Source: an uncultured Pseudomonadota bacterium (GTDB lineage Bacteria; Pseudomonadota; Gammaproteobacteria; Enterobacterales; Succinivibrionaceae). From it: a DNA stretch of 40,302 nt. The position numbers and the translations under genes were made by a program. The notes beneath the pieces are model-generated. The model was not told where the DNA came from and searched no databases. It saw nothing but the letters and a program-made list of their open reading frames with translations. The DNA is taken from NCBI GenBank assembly GCA_900317945.1, contig ONIT01000009.1, positions 1 through 40,302 of the forward strand. Reading direction: 5' to 3'. Below, one piece after another: positions 7,553 to 15,705 of this stretch. Each line of letters begins with the position of its first letter. The stretch's first letter is position 1.

Positions 7553-8605
7553 ATGAGAAGGTTACCGGTATATTTCCTCATAGATGTCTCCGAATCCATG
7601 GTCGGCGAGCCGATCAAACAGGTCGAGGACGGCATGCGCAGCATCATACAGGAGCTGAGGAGTGATCCTTATGCCCTGGAGACGGTATTCGCCTCAGTCC
7701 TGGCCTTTGCCGGAAAGGCAAAGGTTCTATCTCCTCTCACAGAGCTCTACAAGTTCTACCCTCCCATATTCCCGGTAGGCGGCGGCACCTCGCTTGGGAA
7801 CGCGCTGAACTTTCTCATGGACGATCTTGACCGGAACATCAGGAAAACCACGGCAGAGGTCAAAGGCGACTGGAAGCCCATAATTTTCCTCTTTACGGAC
7901 GGCGTGCCGACTGACGATCCGTCAAAGGCGATTGACCGCTGGAACAGGAATTACCGGCACGGCTGCAGCCTCATTGCGGTATCGCTCGGCAACAATGCCG
8001 ACACCGCGCTGCTCGGCAGGCTTACGGAGAACGTGCTGCGCCTCAGCAAGACCGATCCACACTCCTTCTCCGAGTTCTTCAGATGGGTAACGGCCTCGGT
8101 CAAGACCTCAAGCGTCTCGGTATGCGAGTCGTCAAACGACGAGATCAGGCTGCCCAGCACCGGCTCAATCAATCTTGAGAAGGTCAGTCCGGCAGAGTCT
8201 GCAAGGCCGGACGAGAACTTTGCCGTCGTCATTGGCAAATGCCAGACTACCGGGAAGCCCTATCTCATCAAGTACGCGAAGCGCCTCTCAGAGCTAGGGA
8301 TAGAGGACTCCTCAGGCGCCTCACCTGATGACTACAAGCTCGTCGGAGCCTATCCGATTGACGAGGCCTCATACAATGAGCTCTCCGACGGAAGCCTGGA
8401 AAGCCCCAAGGTCAATACCATGTCCCTCATCGGGCAGCCTGCCTGCCCGTGCTGCGGGAACCAGTACGGATTCGTGGTCTGCCAGTGCGGCCATATCTTC
8501 TGCGCCGGCAGGGACGGCCGCTGCAAATGCCCGTGGTGCGGAATGGAGGGCGAGCTCAGCGACGGGCCTGCGGGCGGAATGGATGTAACAAGGACAAGAG
8601 GATAG
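7553..8605 (+). CDS. TerY with C-terminal zinc-ribbon domain (VWA plus TerY-C)
   Basis: A 350-residue protein. Residues 1-185 are a TerY-type VWA domain: DVSES at 11-15 is a slightly altered MIDAS (Glu for Gly), with GGGTSLG near 76-82 and FTDGVPTDD near 114-122. Residues 220-335 form the TerY-C region, with a dense set of cysteines (298, 300, 301, 310, 312, 317, 324, 326, 329; CxCC, CxC, CxCPWCG) forming at least two metal-binding knuckles. In comparative studies of Ter systems this VWA-TerY-C protein travels with a PP2C phosphatase and a protein kinase as the 'TerY-P triad'; both partners follow here, the phosphatase 4 bp downstream. The likely role is a metal-dependent scaffold for that pair. 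Confidence 0.88.
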   Translation: MRRLPVYFLIDVSESMVGEPIKQVEDGMRSIIQELRSDPYALETVFASVLAFAGKAKVLSPLTELYKFYPPIFPVGGGTSLGNALNFLMDDLDRNIRKTTAEVKGDWKPIIFLFTDGVPTDDPSKAIDRWNRNYRHGCSLIAVSLGNNADTALLGRLTENVLRLSKTDPHSFSEFFRWVTASVKTSSVSVCESSNDEIRLPSTGSINLEKVSPAESARPDENFAVVIGKCQTTGKPYLIKYAKRLSELGIEDSSGASPDDYKLVGAYPIDEASYNELSDGSLESPKVNTMSLIGQPACPCCGNQYGFVVCQCGHIFCAGRDGRCKCPWCGMEGELSDGPAGGMDVTRTRG

Positions 8606-8609
8606 GCAG

Positions 8610-10130
8610 ATGGCTTTATCGAAATTCAACAGGCTCTACAGGCTGGGCAGCAGGATCTTCGGCAGGCTGGGGATCAAGGCCTCGGAAGAGCAGAATGCAG
8701 ATTTTCTCAACAGGAGTTCCAAGGACATGTGGAAAGAGTATACCGAGTCTCGCACGCAGAAAAGAACCGTCATCGAAAATGAGATCAGGCCCCTGAACAT
8801 CAGGCTCCCCAACGGCACTGTCGGCAGGGAATATAAGTTTGAGTTCAGACTCCCTGCTGGAAAAGTCAAGATGTTCCGCCTTAAGGGGCTTGAGGATCTC
8901 GGACTCAAATGGAGGACTGACGGACAGTGCACCTGCACAGTCGAAGGAAAGCCTGTCAAGGCCGGCGACTTCAATGTAACACTTGAGTACAGGCCCGTAT
9001 GCTGGATCCCGGGAGAGTCTGACAGCGAGCTTGTACTCCCGATTGCCTTCAACGCGGATCCGAGGAGCCTCTGGAAAGACAAGCCGACTCCAACGGACAT
9101 TCCCTTCCTGAAGCCTGATACCGACTGCGCCTATATCAAGGTTGAGGCAGGAAAGGACGGCTCGCCGAGGAAAGACATCGTCGCGGCGAGCAAGCGCGGG
9201 CGCTCCCACGCCCATGAGGCAAAGCCCAGGGACGATCATTTCATGGTCAGCCACTGCGAGGAGTCAGACTGGTATATCCTCGCTGTCGCGGACGGCGCCG
9301 GCTCGGCAAAGTACTCGCGCCGCGGCTCGGAGATAGCCTGCCAGTGCGTAACCGATTTCTGCCGGCAGAAGCTCTCTGACTGCGGCGAGTTCGAGACAAA
9401 GATAAAGGCCTATTATGAATGCACCGCGCAGGCGGTGAGGGCCAAGGACGCTCCTGAGCCCTCCGAGCCAGAATCAGGGACCAAGGACTCCGGGGAAGCT
9501 GCGGCGGCAGGCGAGGCAGCCGCGCGCAAGGAGATGGGCGTCCAGATTTACAACATCGTCGGCAACGCTGCCTTCAAGGCCTACAGCGAGATCTGCGCTG
9601 AGTCCGAGAAGAACGCGAAAGAGCTGCAGTGCAAGCTCAAGGACTTCTCCACGACGCTGATGTTCGCCATCTGCAAGAAGTTTGAGTTCGGCTGGTTTGT
9701 CGCGTCTTTCTGGGTCGGCGACGGGGCAATGTGCATCTATAACGAAAACAAACAGACTGCCAAGCTCCTGGGCGAGCCTGACGAGGGAGAGTTCTCAGGG
9801 CAGACCCGCTTCCTCACCATGCCGGAGATCTTCAAGGACGCCGCATCGGTGTTCAGCAGACTGCGCTTCTCCATCGAGGATGACTTCACGGCGCTGATGC
9901 TGATGACCGACGGAGTGTCGGATCCGATGTTCGAGACTGACCGCAACCTCAATGACTACTCCAAATGGAATGAGTTCTGGAATAAAATTAAGGAAGGATT
10001 CCCGGATGACGGCATACCCGGCGTTGATCTGAGGGATGACAATCCTGAGGCAAAGGATCAGCTGCTCAGATGGATGGATTTCTGGTCTGCCGGAAATCAT
10101 GACGACAGGACACTCGCGATACTGTACTGA
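8610..10130 (+). CDS. PP2C-family protein phosphatase of the TerY-P triad, with N-terminal beta domain
   Basis: A 506-residue protein. Residues 195-506 are a PP2C-type Ser/Thr phosphatase: RDDHF near 207-211, AVADGAGSAKYS at 225-236 (metal-binding Asp-Gly), FWVGDGAM at 367-374, MTDGVSD at 432-438 and the terminal DDRTLAIL near 498-505. An Ala/Glu-rich linker (about 280-308) interrupts the domain. Residues 60-148 look like an all-beta Ig-like domain (alternating strands, 'GREYKFEFRLP...FNVTLEY') and are not part of the catalytic core; residues 1-55 are basic. It would reverse phosphorylation by the downstream kinase, whose ATG begins 2 bp after its stop. No signal peptide or membrane helix is seen, so it should be cytoplasmic. 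Confidence 0.88.
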   Translation: MALSKFNRLYRLGSRIFGRLGIKASEEQNADFLNRSSKDMWKEYTESRTQKRTVIENEIRPLNIRLPNGTVGREYKFEFRLPAGKVKMFRLKGLEDLGLKWRTDGQCTCTVEGKPVKAGDFNVTLEYRPVCWIPGESDSELVLPIAFNADPRSLWKDKPTPTDIPFLKPDTDCAYIKVEAGKDGSPRKDIVAASKRGRSHAHEAKPRDDHFMVSHCEESDWYILAVADGAGSAKYSRRGSEIACQCVTDFCRQKLSDCGEFETKIKAYYECTAQAVRAKDAPEPSEPESGTKDSGEAAAAGEAAARKEMGVQIYNIVGNAAFKAYSEICAESEKNAKELQCKLKDFSTTLMFAICKKFEFGWFVASFWVGDGAMCIYNENKQTAKLLGEPDEGEFSGQTRFLTMPEIFKDAASVFSRLRFSIEDDFTALMLMTDGVSDPMFETDRNLNDYSKWNEFWNKIKEGFPDDGIPGVDLRDDNPEAKDQLLRWMDFWSAGNHDDRTLAILY

Positions 10131-10132
10131 TT

Positions 10133-11608
10133 ATGGCTCAACTCATAAAACTTACGGCAATGGACGGCTCCCCTGTGGAGTTCATGGATGAGGTCATCGG
10201 ATCCGGCGCGATGAAGGATGTTTACTTCAGCCCGGACAAGTCCTACGTAGTCGGCTTTTTCCGTACCCCTCAGGACGCCAACTCCGTTGACCGCCTCAAA
10301 AACATTACTGGTGTCTACCGCGAGAGGATCTTCAACCAGGTAGGCGGCGAGTACTGGAAGAACCTGTTCTGCTGGCCGACCAAGATGGTTGAGTGGAACG
10401 GCAAGCTCGGCATTGTCTGCCCGTCCTACCAGAGCCACTTCTTCTTCTCCTCGGGAATGTTCAAGGGGAAAGAGAAGGAGGGCAAGTGGTTCGCGTCGGC
10501 AAGGCTCCGCAACAAGTTCCTTCCCGCGGATCAGAAGGGCAGCTGGCTCGACTACTTCCATATCTGCATACAGATAGCAAGGGCAGTGAGAAGGCTGCAC
10601 GCGGCAGGCCTCGCGCACTCGGATCTCTCATACAAGAACGTCCTCGTCGATCCGCTTACGGGAAAGGCCTCCATCATCGACTGCGACGGACTTGTTGTCC
10701 CCGGGAAGTATCCGCCTGATGTCGTCGGCACTCCAGACTTCATCGCGCCGGAGGTCCTCCAGACCCAGCGCCTGAAGCTCGATGATCCGAACAAGAAGCT
10801 CCCCAGCATTCAGACTGACCGCCACGCGCTTGCCGTCCTCATCTACATGTACCTTCTCTACCGCCATCCGCTCCGCGGAGGCCGGGTCTGCGACATGGAT
10901 CCGTCAAAGGACGAGGAGCTCTCCATGGGAGAGAAGGCCCTGTTCATCGAGGATCCCAATGATCCGAGCAACCGTCCCAAGGTCGATCAGCTCGATGAGA
11001 GCGAGCTCCCGCAGCGCGACGTGACAAAGCGTCCCTACACCATCTGCGGCCCCTACCTGAAGGCGCTCTTTGACAAGGCGTTCATCCAGGGGCTGCATGA
11101 TCCTTCGCTGCGCCCCTCGGCAGGCGAATGGGAGCAGGCGCTCATCAAGACCACAGATCTGATGCAGCCCTGCCAGAACCCGGACTGCGAGGCCAAGTGG
11201 TTTGTGTTCGACAACACCACAAAGCCCAGATGCCCGTTCTGCGGCCAGGAGTACCATGGGCAGCTGCCGGTGCTGAACTTCTATTACTCACCGAAGCACG
11301 GAGTCTTCCATCAGGAGAACTACCGCCTCATGGTCTATGACAAGCAGACGCTCTACATGTGGCACGTCAACCGCTTTGTCATCCCCGGCGAGAAGACCAC
11401 CCCGGAGGAGAAGAAGCCGGTCGGCGACTTCCATTTCTGGAACAACAGGTGGATCCTCATCAACAGACGCCTTCCTGACCTGTGGGACAAGACTGACAAC
11501 AGGAAGATCGGTGTGGGGCAGTATGTCGAGCTGACTGAGGGCAGGAAGATCCTGCTCGGAACCCAGGACGGGGACCGCCTGATTATTGTCCAGGTGGTGA
11601 ACAACTAA
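10133..11608 (+). CDS. Protein kinase of the TerY-P triad, with zinc ribbon and FHA-like tail; displaced catalytic lysine
   Basis: A 491-residue protein. The kinase domain covers about 15-340: glycine-rich loop IGSGAMKDVY (22-31), catalytic loop HSDLSYKN (162-169), metal-binding DCDG (183-186) in place of DFG, and IAPE (204-207). The usual beta-3 lysine (VAIK) is missing: the strand reads VVGFF (39-43). Lys28 stands where the third glycine of the loop would be, the position used by eukaryotic WNK kinases. Residues 347-370 form a zinc ribbon (Cys347, Cys352, Cys367, Cys370). Residues 375-491 are beta-rich with a 'G..H...RWILIN...I..G..V.L..G..ILLG' pattern resembling an FHA fold. It sits 2 bp behind the phosphatase gene. 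Active kinase is likely because the HxD Asp and Asn are retained, but this is untested. Confidence 0.85.
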   Translation: MAQLIKLTAMDGSPVEFMDEVIGSGAMKDVYFSPDKSYVVGFFRTPQDANSVDRLKNITGVYRERIFNQVGGEYWKNLFCWPTKMVEWNGKLGIVCPSYQSHFFFSSGMFKGKEKEGKWFASARLRNKFLPADQKGSWLDYFHICIQIARAVRRLHAAGLAHSDLSYKNVLVDPLTGKASIIDCDGLVVPGKYPPDVVGTPDFIAPEVLQTQRLKLDDPNKKLPSIQTDRHALAVLIYMYLLYRHPLRGGRVCDMDPSKDEELSMGEKALFIEDPNDPSNRPKVDQLDESELPQRDVTKRPYTICGPYLKALFDKAFIQGLHDPSLRPSAGEWEQALIKTTDLMQPCQNPDCEAKWFVFDNTTKPRCPFCGQEYHGQLPVLNFYYSPKHGVFHQENYRLMVYDKQTLYMWHVNRFVIPGEKTTPEEKKPVGDFHFWNNRWILINRRLPDLWDKTDNRKIGVGQYVELTEGRKILLGTQDGDRLIIVQVVNN

Positions 11609-11636
11609 GCACTGATGCTGAGGCAACTTTTCCAGG

Positions 11637-12668
11637 ATGATCTACATACTCAGGAACAGCCAGCAGTTCGGCCCGTATGATGAGAACACGCTGCTCACCT
11701 ACGTGAACAGCGGTCAGATCCTCATTCAGGACCAGGCCCGCGATTCTGTCACCAATGAGGTGACGACCGTGGGCAGGGTCCTGAAGCGGGGCGGCCTTAA
11801 GCCATGCGTCGCCCAGAGCGGCGGTCTCATGAGCCAGCTCAGGCAGATAGGCAAGGAGCTGATTGTCCCGGCGTCGTCACTCAGGCAGCACCAGTGGCTG
11901 CAGGACAAGAGGCTCCTGATGCTCTCGCTTGTCGGCCTCGCGCCTCTTGCAGTGATGTACGCCCCGGTGCCGAAGCTCCTTATCTTCTATGCGGTGTCCC
12001 TGTACTTTGCCTGCATCTGGGGACTCTTCTTCTACTATCTCTTCAAGACAGCGCAGGTATCGGCAAAAACCACAATCAAGCTGTTCTTCATCACGCAGAT
12101 CGGGATATTCCTCATCTTCTCAGGGCTGCATAGGCTCAATCTGTTCTACATCTTTACAGAGGCGCCTTTCCCCCTGAGCTGGGTCGGCTACGTGCTCGGC
12201 GTCGGCGTAACTGAGGAGCTGGCGAAGGCGCTGCCGGTCTATTTCCTCGCAAGGCGCGCCAGGGAGCCGCTCATCCCCCAGACTCTCGTCTTCTACGGCC
12301 TGATGAGCGGAATAGCCTTCGGCGTCTTTGAGGGCGTGCAGTACCAGACCCAGGTCAACATCAAGCTTGACTACAGCTCAGCATACTTTCTCAATGTCGC
12401 GAGGCTGACGAGCCTCCCGTTCCTTCATGCCATCTGGTGCGGCATAGCCGGATACTTCATTTCCTTCGCCCAGCTTTATCCCAAGTACAGGAAGGCGCTC
12501 TATTTCCTGGCGATTGCGGTGCCGGCTTTCCTGCACGGGACCTATGACACGTTCTGCGGTTCGCTTCCCGGGATGATAGTAGCCCTGCCGGTTACTCTTA
12601 TCGGAGTTGTGCTCCTCATGACCTACCTCAGGAAAAGCGCTGACTATCAGTCGCATCTGAGGCACTAG
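11637..12668 (+). CDS. PrsW-type intramembrane glutamic protease with N-terminal GYF_2-like domain
   Basis: A 343-residue protein. Residues 1-50 (YILRNSQQFGPYDENTLLTYV) match the small GYF_2 type domain seen at the ends of bacterial membrane proteins. Residues 95-335 contain about eight membrane segments with PrsW-type signatures: GVTEELAKALPVYF (Glu-Glu pair, near 193-206), SGIAFGVFEGVQY, LHAIWCGIAGY and a final HGTYD. PrsW proteases cleave membrane-bound anti-sigma factors, but the family (CPBP-like) also has members of other function. It is the last gene of the island operon, 28 bp behind the kinase; the Shine-Dalgarno is weak (GAGG about 15 bases upstream). It may be the membrane output of the Ter signalling module; that is inference. 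No anti-sigma factor is encoded nearby. Confidence 0.8.
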   Translation: MIYILRNSQQFGPYDENTLLTYVNSGQILIQDQARDSVTNEVTTVGRVLKRGGLKPCVAQSGGLMSQLRQIGKELIVPASSLRQHQWLQDKRLLMLSLVGLAPLAVMYAPVPKLLIFYAVSLYFACIWGLFFYYLFKTAQVSAKTTIKLFFITQIGIFLIFSGLHRLNLFYIFTEAPFPLSWVGYVLGVGVTEELAKALPVYFLARRAREPLIPQTLVFYGLMSGIAFGVFEGVQYQTQVNIKLDYSSAYFLNVARLTSLPFLHAIWCGIAGYFISFAQLYPKYRKALYFLAIAVPAFLHGTYDTFCGSLPGMIVALPVTLIGVVLLMTYLRKSADYQSHLRH

Positions 12669-12952
12669 CAGAAGCGAAGGAAACAGGGCATAAGGGCAGG
12701 CACAGAGACAGAGCTGCAGTGCGCATGCTGATCAGTACGTCATTTTCGGCACAAAACGGCAAAAAAATGACAGGGCCTGGCTGCTCTCATAGTACAATCA
12801 GGAAAGGAAATCCTGGAGCAGGGCAGGGCAGCCCTGGTTCTGATATTCTTTCACTTGTATCTTAAAAGAAGAAAGTAGTGCCACAACCGCAATGCCAGGC
12901 GGATCCATCCGGATCCCAGGCATTTGCATTCATCTAGTCTTAGGAGCTGTAC
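12669..12952 (+). promoter_or_regulatory. Spacer before the calcium ATPase, probable promoter
   Basis: A 284-bp gap separates the Ter operon from the calcium ATPase. A -10-like TACAAT at 12793-12798 lies downstream of an ATGACA (near 12767-12772), but the spacing (20) is long, so the promoter is only a candidate. No intrinsic terminator with a T-run was found after the PrsW gene, so read-through from the Ter operon is possible. A strong AGGAG precedes the ATPase ATG by 7 bases. Confidence 0.3.
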
Positions 12953-15628
12953 ATGAACAAAACAGGTCTGACTTCTGCCGAGGTCGAAGAGAGCAGAAGG
13001 AAAAACGGATCGAACATGCTGACGCAGATCCCGCCTGATCCCCTCTGGAAGAAAATCCTTGAGGGCTTCACGGATCCGATGATCATCATCCTGCTTGTTG
13101 CTCTGGTCATAGAGCTTATCCTCTGGCTGTGCGGCAAGGCTGACTGGTACGAGCCGGTCGGCATTTTTGTCGCCATAATCATCGCCAACGGCGTTGCATC
13201 AGTCAGCGAGAGCAAGCAGGAAGGACGCGCATCCGCGCTCAAGGAGGAGGAGGAGGCCAAGGAGACTGCCAAGGTCATCCGCGACGGAAAGCTCCAGCAG
13301 ATCCATGTCAGCGAGCTCGTAACCGGAGATCTCGTATTCCTGCAGTCCGGAGACAAGCTCGGCGCGGACGGCGAGATTGTCGAGGGCGAGATCAAGGTCG
13401 ATCAGGCCTGCCTCAACGGCGAGACCGAGGAGGCTGAGAAGGTAGCCTGCCCCGATGGAACCGCCTATGACACCGCGGACCTTCTCAACAAGCACTTCGT
13501 CTACCGCGGCACCGTAGTGTGCCAGGGCGAGGCCTACATGACCGTCAAGGTTGTGGGCGACAAGACCATGTTCGGCAAGCTCGCCCTTGAGGTGCAGGAA
13601 GACACCCGCAGCACTCCTCTCCAGGTCAAGCTCGGAAAGCTCGCGGATCAGATCTCGAAGTTCGGCTACTGGGGCGCAGGATGCATCATCGCAGGCATTC
13701 TCCTCAAGACCTTCATCACCGGAGCGCTCCCTGCTGACTTCGCCGGATGGGTTACGCTCATCCTTGAGGCCATCACCGTAGCGGTAACCATCGTGGTCTG
13801 CGCCGTTCCTGAAGGACTCCCGATGCTCACCTCGATCCTGCTCTCCTACCAGAGCATCAGGATGGCAAAGGACAACGTCCTCGTCCACAAGATCAACGGC
13901 ATTGAGACCGCAGGAAGCCTGAGCCTCCTCTACAGCGACAAGACCGGAACCATCACCGAGGGACGCCTCTCCGTTGTTGAGTGCGTAACCGGAGCCGCCA
14001 GGAACCTCGGCAGCATCCAGGAGATGAATCCATCCCTTGCGATGGACATCATCAACGGCATCGGCGTCAACAACAGCTCTGCCGTAAGCAACGGCGAGGT
14101 CATCGGCGGAAACAGCACCGACCGCGCGCTCCTCTCGTTCCTTGTCAAGGAAAAGTCCAGCGAGAAGGTCTCAAAGGAGGACGTAAGGGCCTTCAACGCC
14201 TTTGACTCCAGCAAGAAGTACTCAAGCGTAGTCATCAGGAAGGGCGAGGGCAGCGTCACCTACATCAAGGGAGCCCCCGAGAAGATCATCGCGAGATGCG
14301 ACAGCTTCCTTGACGAGAACGGCAAGGTCCAGAAGTTCGAGGACCTCAACTACATCAACTCCTACATCAACACCCAGGCAGGACGCTCCATGCGCCTCCT
14401 GGCTGTCGCGAAGACCGAGAAGGAAGATGACGGCAGCTGCCCGCTGACCCTCGTATGCGTTCTCAGCATCAGGGACAATGTCCGCCCTGCCGCAGCGAAC
14501 GCCATCAAGGTAGTGAAGGAGGCAGGCATTCAGGTCACCATGATTACGGGAGACCGCAAGGAGACCGCTTTCGCGATCGCCAAGGAGGCAGGCCTAGTAA
14601 CCAAGGAGACCGATGTGGCCATGACCTCCCAGGAGCTCGCTCAGAAGAGCGATGAGGAGCTCAAGAAGATCATCCCTGATCTCAGAGTGGTCGCAAGAGC
14701 CCTTCCTACCGACAAGAGCCGCCTCGTCAGGCTCGCCCAGGATCTTGACTACGTCGTCGGCATGACCGGAGACGGCGTCAACGACTCGCCCGCGCTCAAG
14801 AAGGCCGACGTCGGCTTCGCCATGGGAAGCGGCACCGAGGTAGCGAAGGAGGCAGGAGACATCACCATTCTTGATGACAACTTCTCCTCAATCCAGAAGG
14901 CTATTCTCTACGGCCGCACGATGTTCAAGAGCATCAGGAAGTTCCTGATTTTCCAGCTGACCGTCAACGTGTCAGCAGTGGCAGTCTGCTTCTTCGGCCC
15001 CCTGGTCAGCAACCAGAACGTGATTCTCACCGTCATTCAGCTGCTGCTCGTCAACCTCGCCATGGACACTCTCGCCGCCATCGCGTTCGGAAGCGAGCCT
15101 GCGCTGCCTGAGTACATGAAGGACAGGCCGGTCGCGAGAAAGGCCAGCATCATCTCGAAGGGCATGCTCATCGAGATCATCACGGGAGCAGTCTACATTA
15201 CCGTCGTCTGCCTTGCCATGCTCAAGCTCTGGAGCGTCGCTCCTGCAGATGCTGGCGAGGATACTGTCGGAACTCACCTTCTGTTCGGATCCGCTGACTG
15301 GAGCTATGTAAAGTCCGCCATCTTCGCCACCTTCATGATGGCCATCACCTTCAACGGCTTCAACGCGAGAACCGAGCACATGAACGTGTTCGAGCACCTC
15401 GGCAGGAACAAGAACTTCCTCATCGTCATGGGCTCCATCCTTGTAATGCAGTACCTGTTCGTCGAGCTCGGAGGAAAGGCGCTCAGCGTTGAGCCTCTCT
15501 CACTCAGCACCTGGCTCATCTGCCTCGCCATCGCGTTCATGATCATTCCGGTTGACATGATCAGAAGATCAATCTTCAGCAGGAAGGGCATGCTCGGAAA
15601 CGAGTCACAGGCGAAAAGCGAAGAGTAA
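12953..15628 (+). CDS. P-type calcium-transporting ATPase (type IIB-like)
   Basis: An 891-residue membrane pump. Order of motifs: N-terminal cation-ATPase domain, actuator domain with LNGETEE (TGES equivalent, near 155-161), membrane helix 4 motif VPEGLP near 285-290, phosphorylation site SDKTGT near 329-334, nucleotide-binding KGAPE near 439-443, TGDR and TGDGVNDSPALKKADVG hinge, then the C-terminal six-helix domain. The VPEGLP form and overall length are typical of calcium pumps of the PMCA-like group. It would export Ca2+ from the cytoplasm using ATP. Its location just behind TerD genes, whose products bind calcium, fits a calcium-linked stress function, though it has its own spacer and perhaps its own promoter. 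Followed by a strong terminator. Confidence 0.88.
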   Translation: MNKTGLTSAEVEESRRKNGSNMLTQIPPDPLWKKILEGFTDPMIIILLVALVIELILWLCGKADWYEPVGIFVAIIIANGVASVSESKQEGRASALKEEEEAKETAKVIRDGKLQQIHVSELVTGDLVFLQSGDKLGADGEIVEGEIKVDQACLNGETEEAEKVACPDGTAYDTADLLNKHFVYRGTVVCQGEAYMTVKVVGDKTMFGKLALEVQEDTRSTPLQVKLGKLADQISKFGYWGAGCIIAGILLKTFITGALPADFAGWVTLILEAITVAVTIVVCAVPEGLPMLTSILLSYQSIRMAKDNVLVHKINGIETAGSLSLLYSDKTGTITEGRLSVVECVTGAARNLGSIQEMNPSLAMDIINGIGVNNSSAVSNGEVIGGNSTDRALLSFLVKEKSSEKVSKEDVRAFNAFDSSKKYSSVVIRKGEGSVTYIKGAPEKIIARCDSFLDENGKVQKFEDLNYINSYINTQAGRSMRLLAVAKTEKEDDGSCPLTLVCVLSIRDNVRPAAANAIKVVKEAGIQVTMITGDRKETAFAIAKEAGLVTKETDVAMTSQELAQKSDEELKKIIPDLRVVARALPTDKSRLVRLAQDLDYVVGMTGDGVNDSPALKKADVGFAMGSGTEVAKEAGDITILDDNFSSIQKAILYGRTMFKSIRKFLIFQLTVNVSAVAVCFFGPLVSNQNVILTVIQLLLVNLAMDTLAAIAFGSEPALPEYMKDRPVARKASIISKGMLIEIITGAVYITVVCLAMLKLWSVAPADAGEDTVGTHLLFGSADWSYVKSAIFATFMMAITFNGFNARTEHMNVFEHLGRNKNFLIVMGSILVMQYLFVELGGKALSVEPLSLSTWLICLAIAFMIIPVDMIRRSIFSRKGMLGNESQAKSEE

Positions 15629-15676
15629 GGCTGCAGGGCAGCAGACGTAAGGAAGCGCTGAGAGCTTCCTCAGAGG

Positions 15677-15701
15677 GGCGGGCCGGAAGGCCCGCCTTTT
15701 T
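15677..15701 (+). terminator. Intrinsic terminator of the calcium ATPase gene
   Basis: A perfect 8-bp stem (GGCGGGCC / GGCCCGCC) with a GGAA tetraloop, followed by five T. It lies 49 bases after the ATPase stop and just before the end of the convergent AI-2E-family gene. Confidence 0.92.
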
Positions 15702-15705
15702 CATT

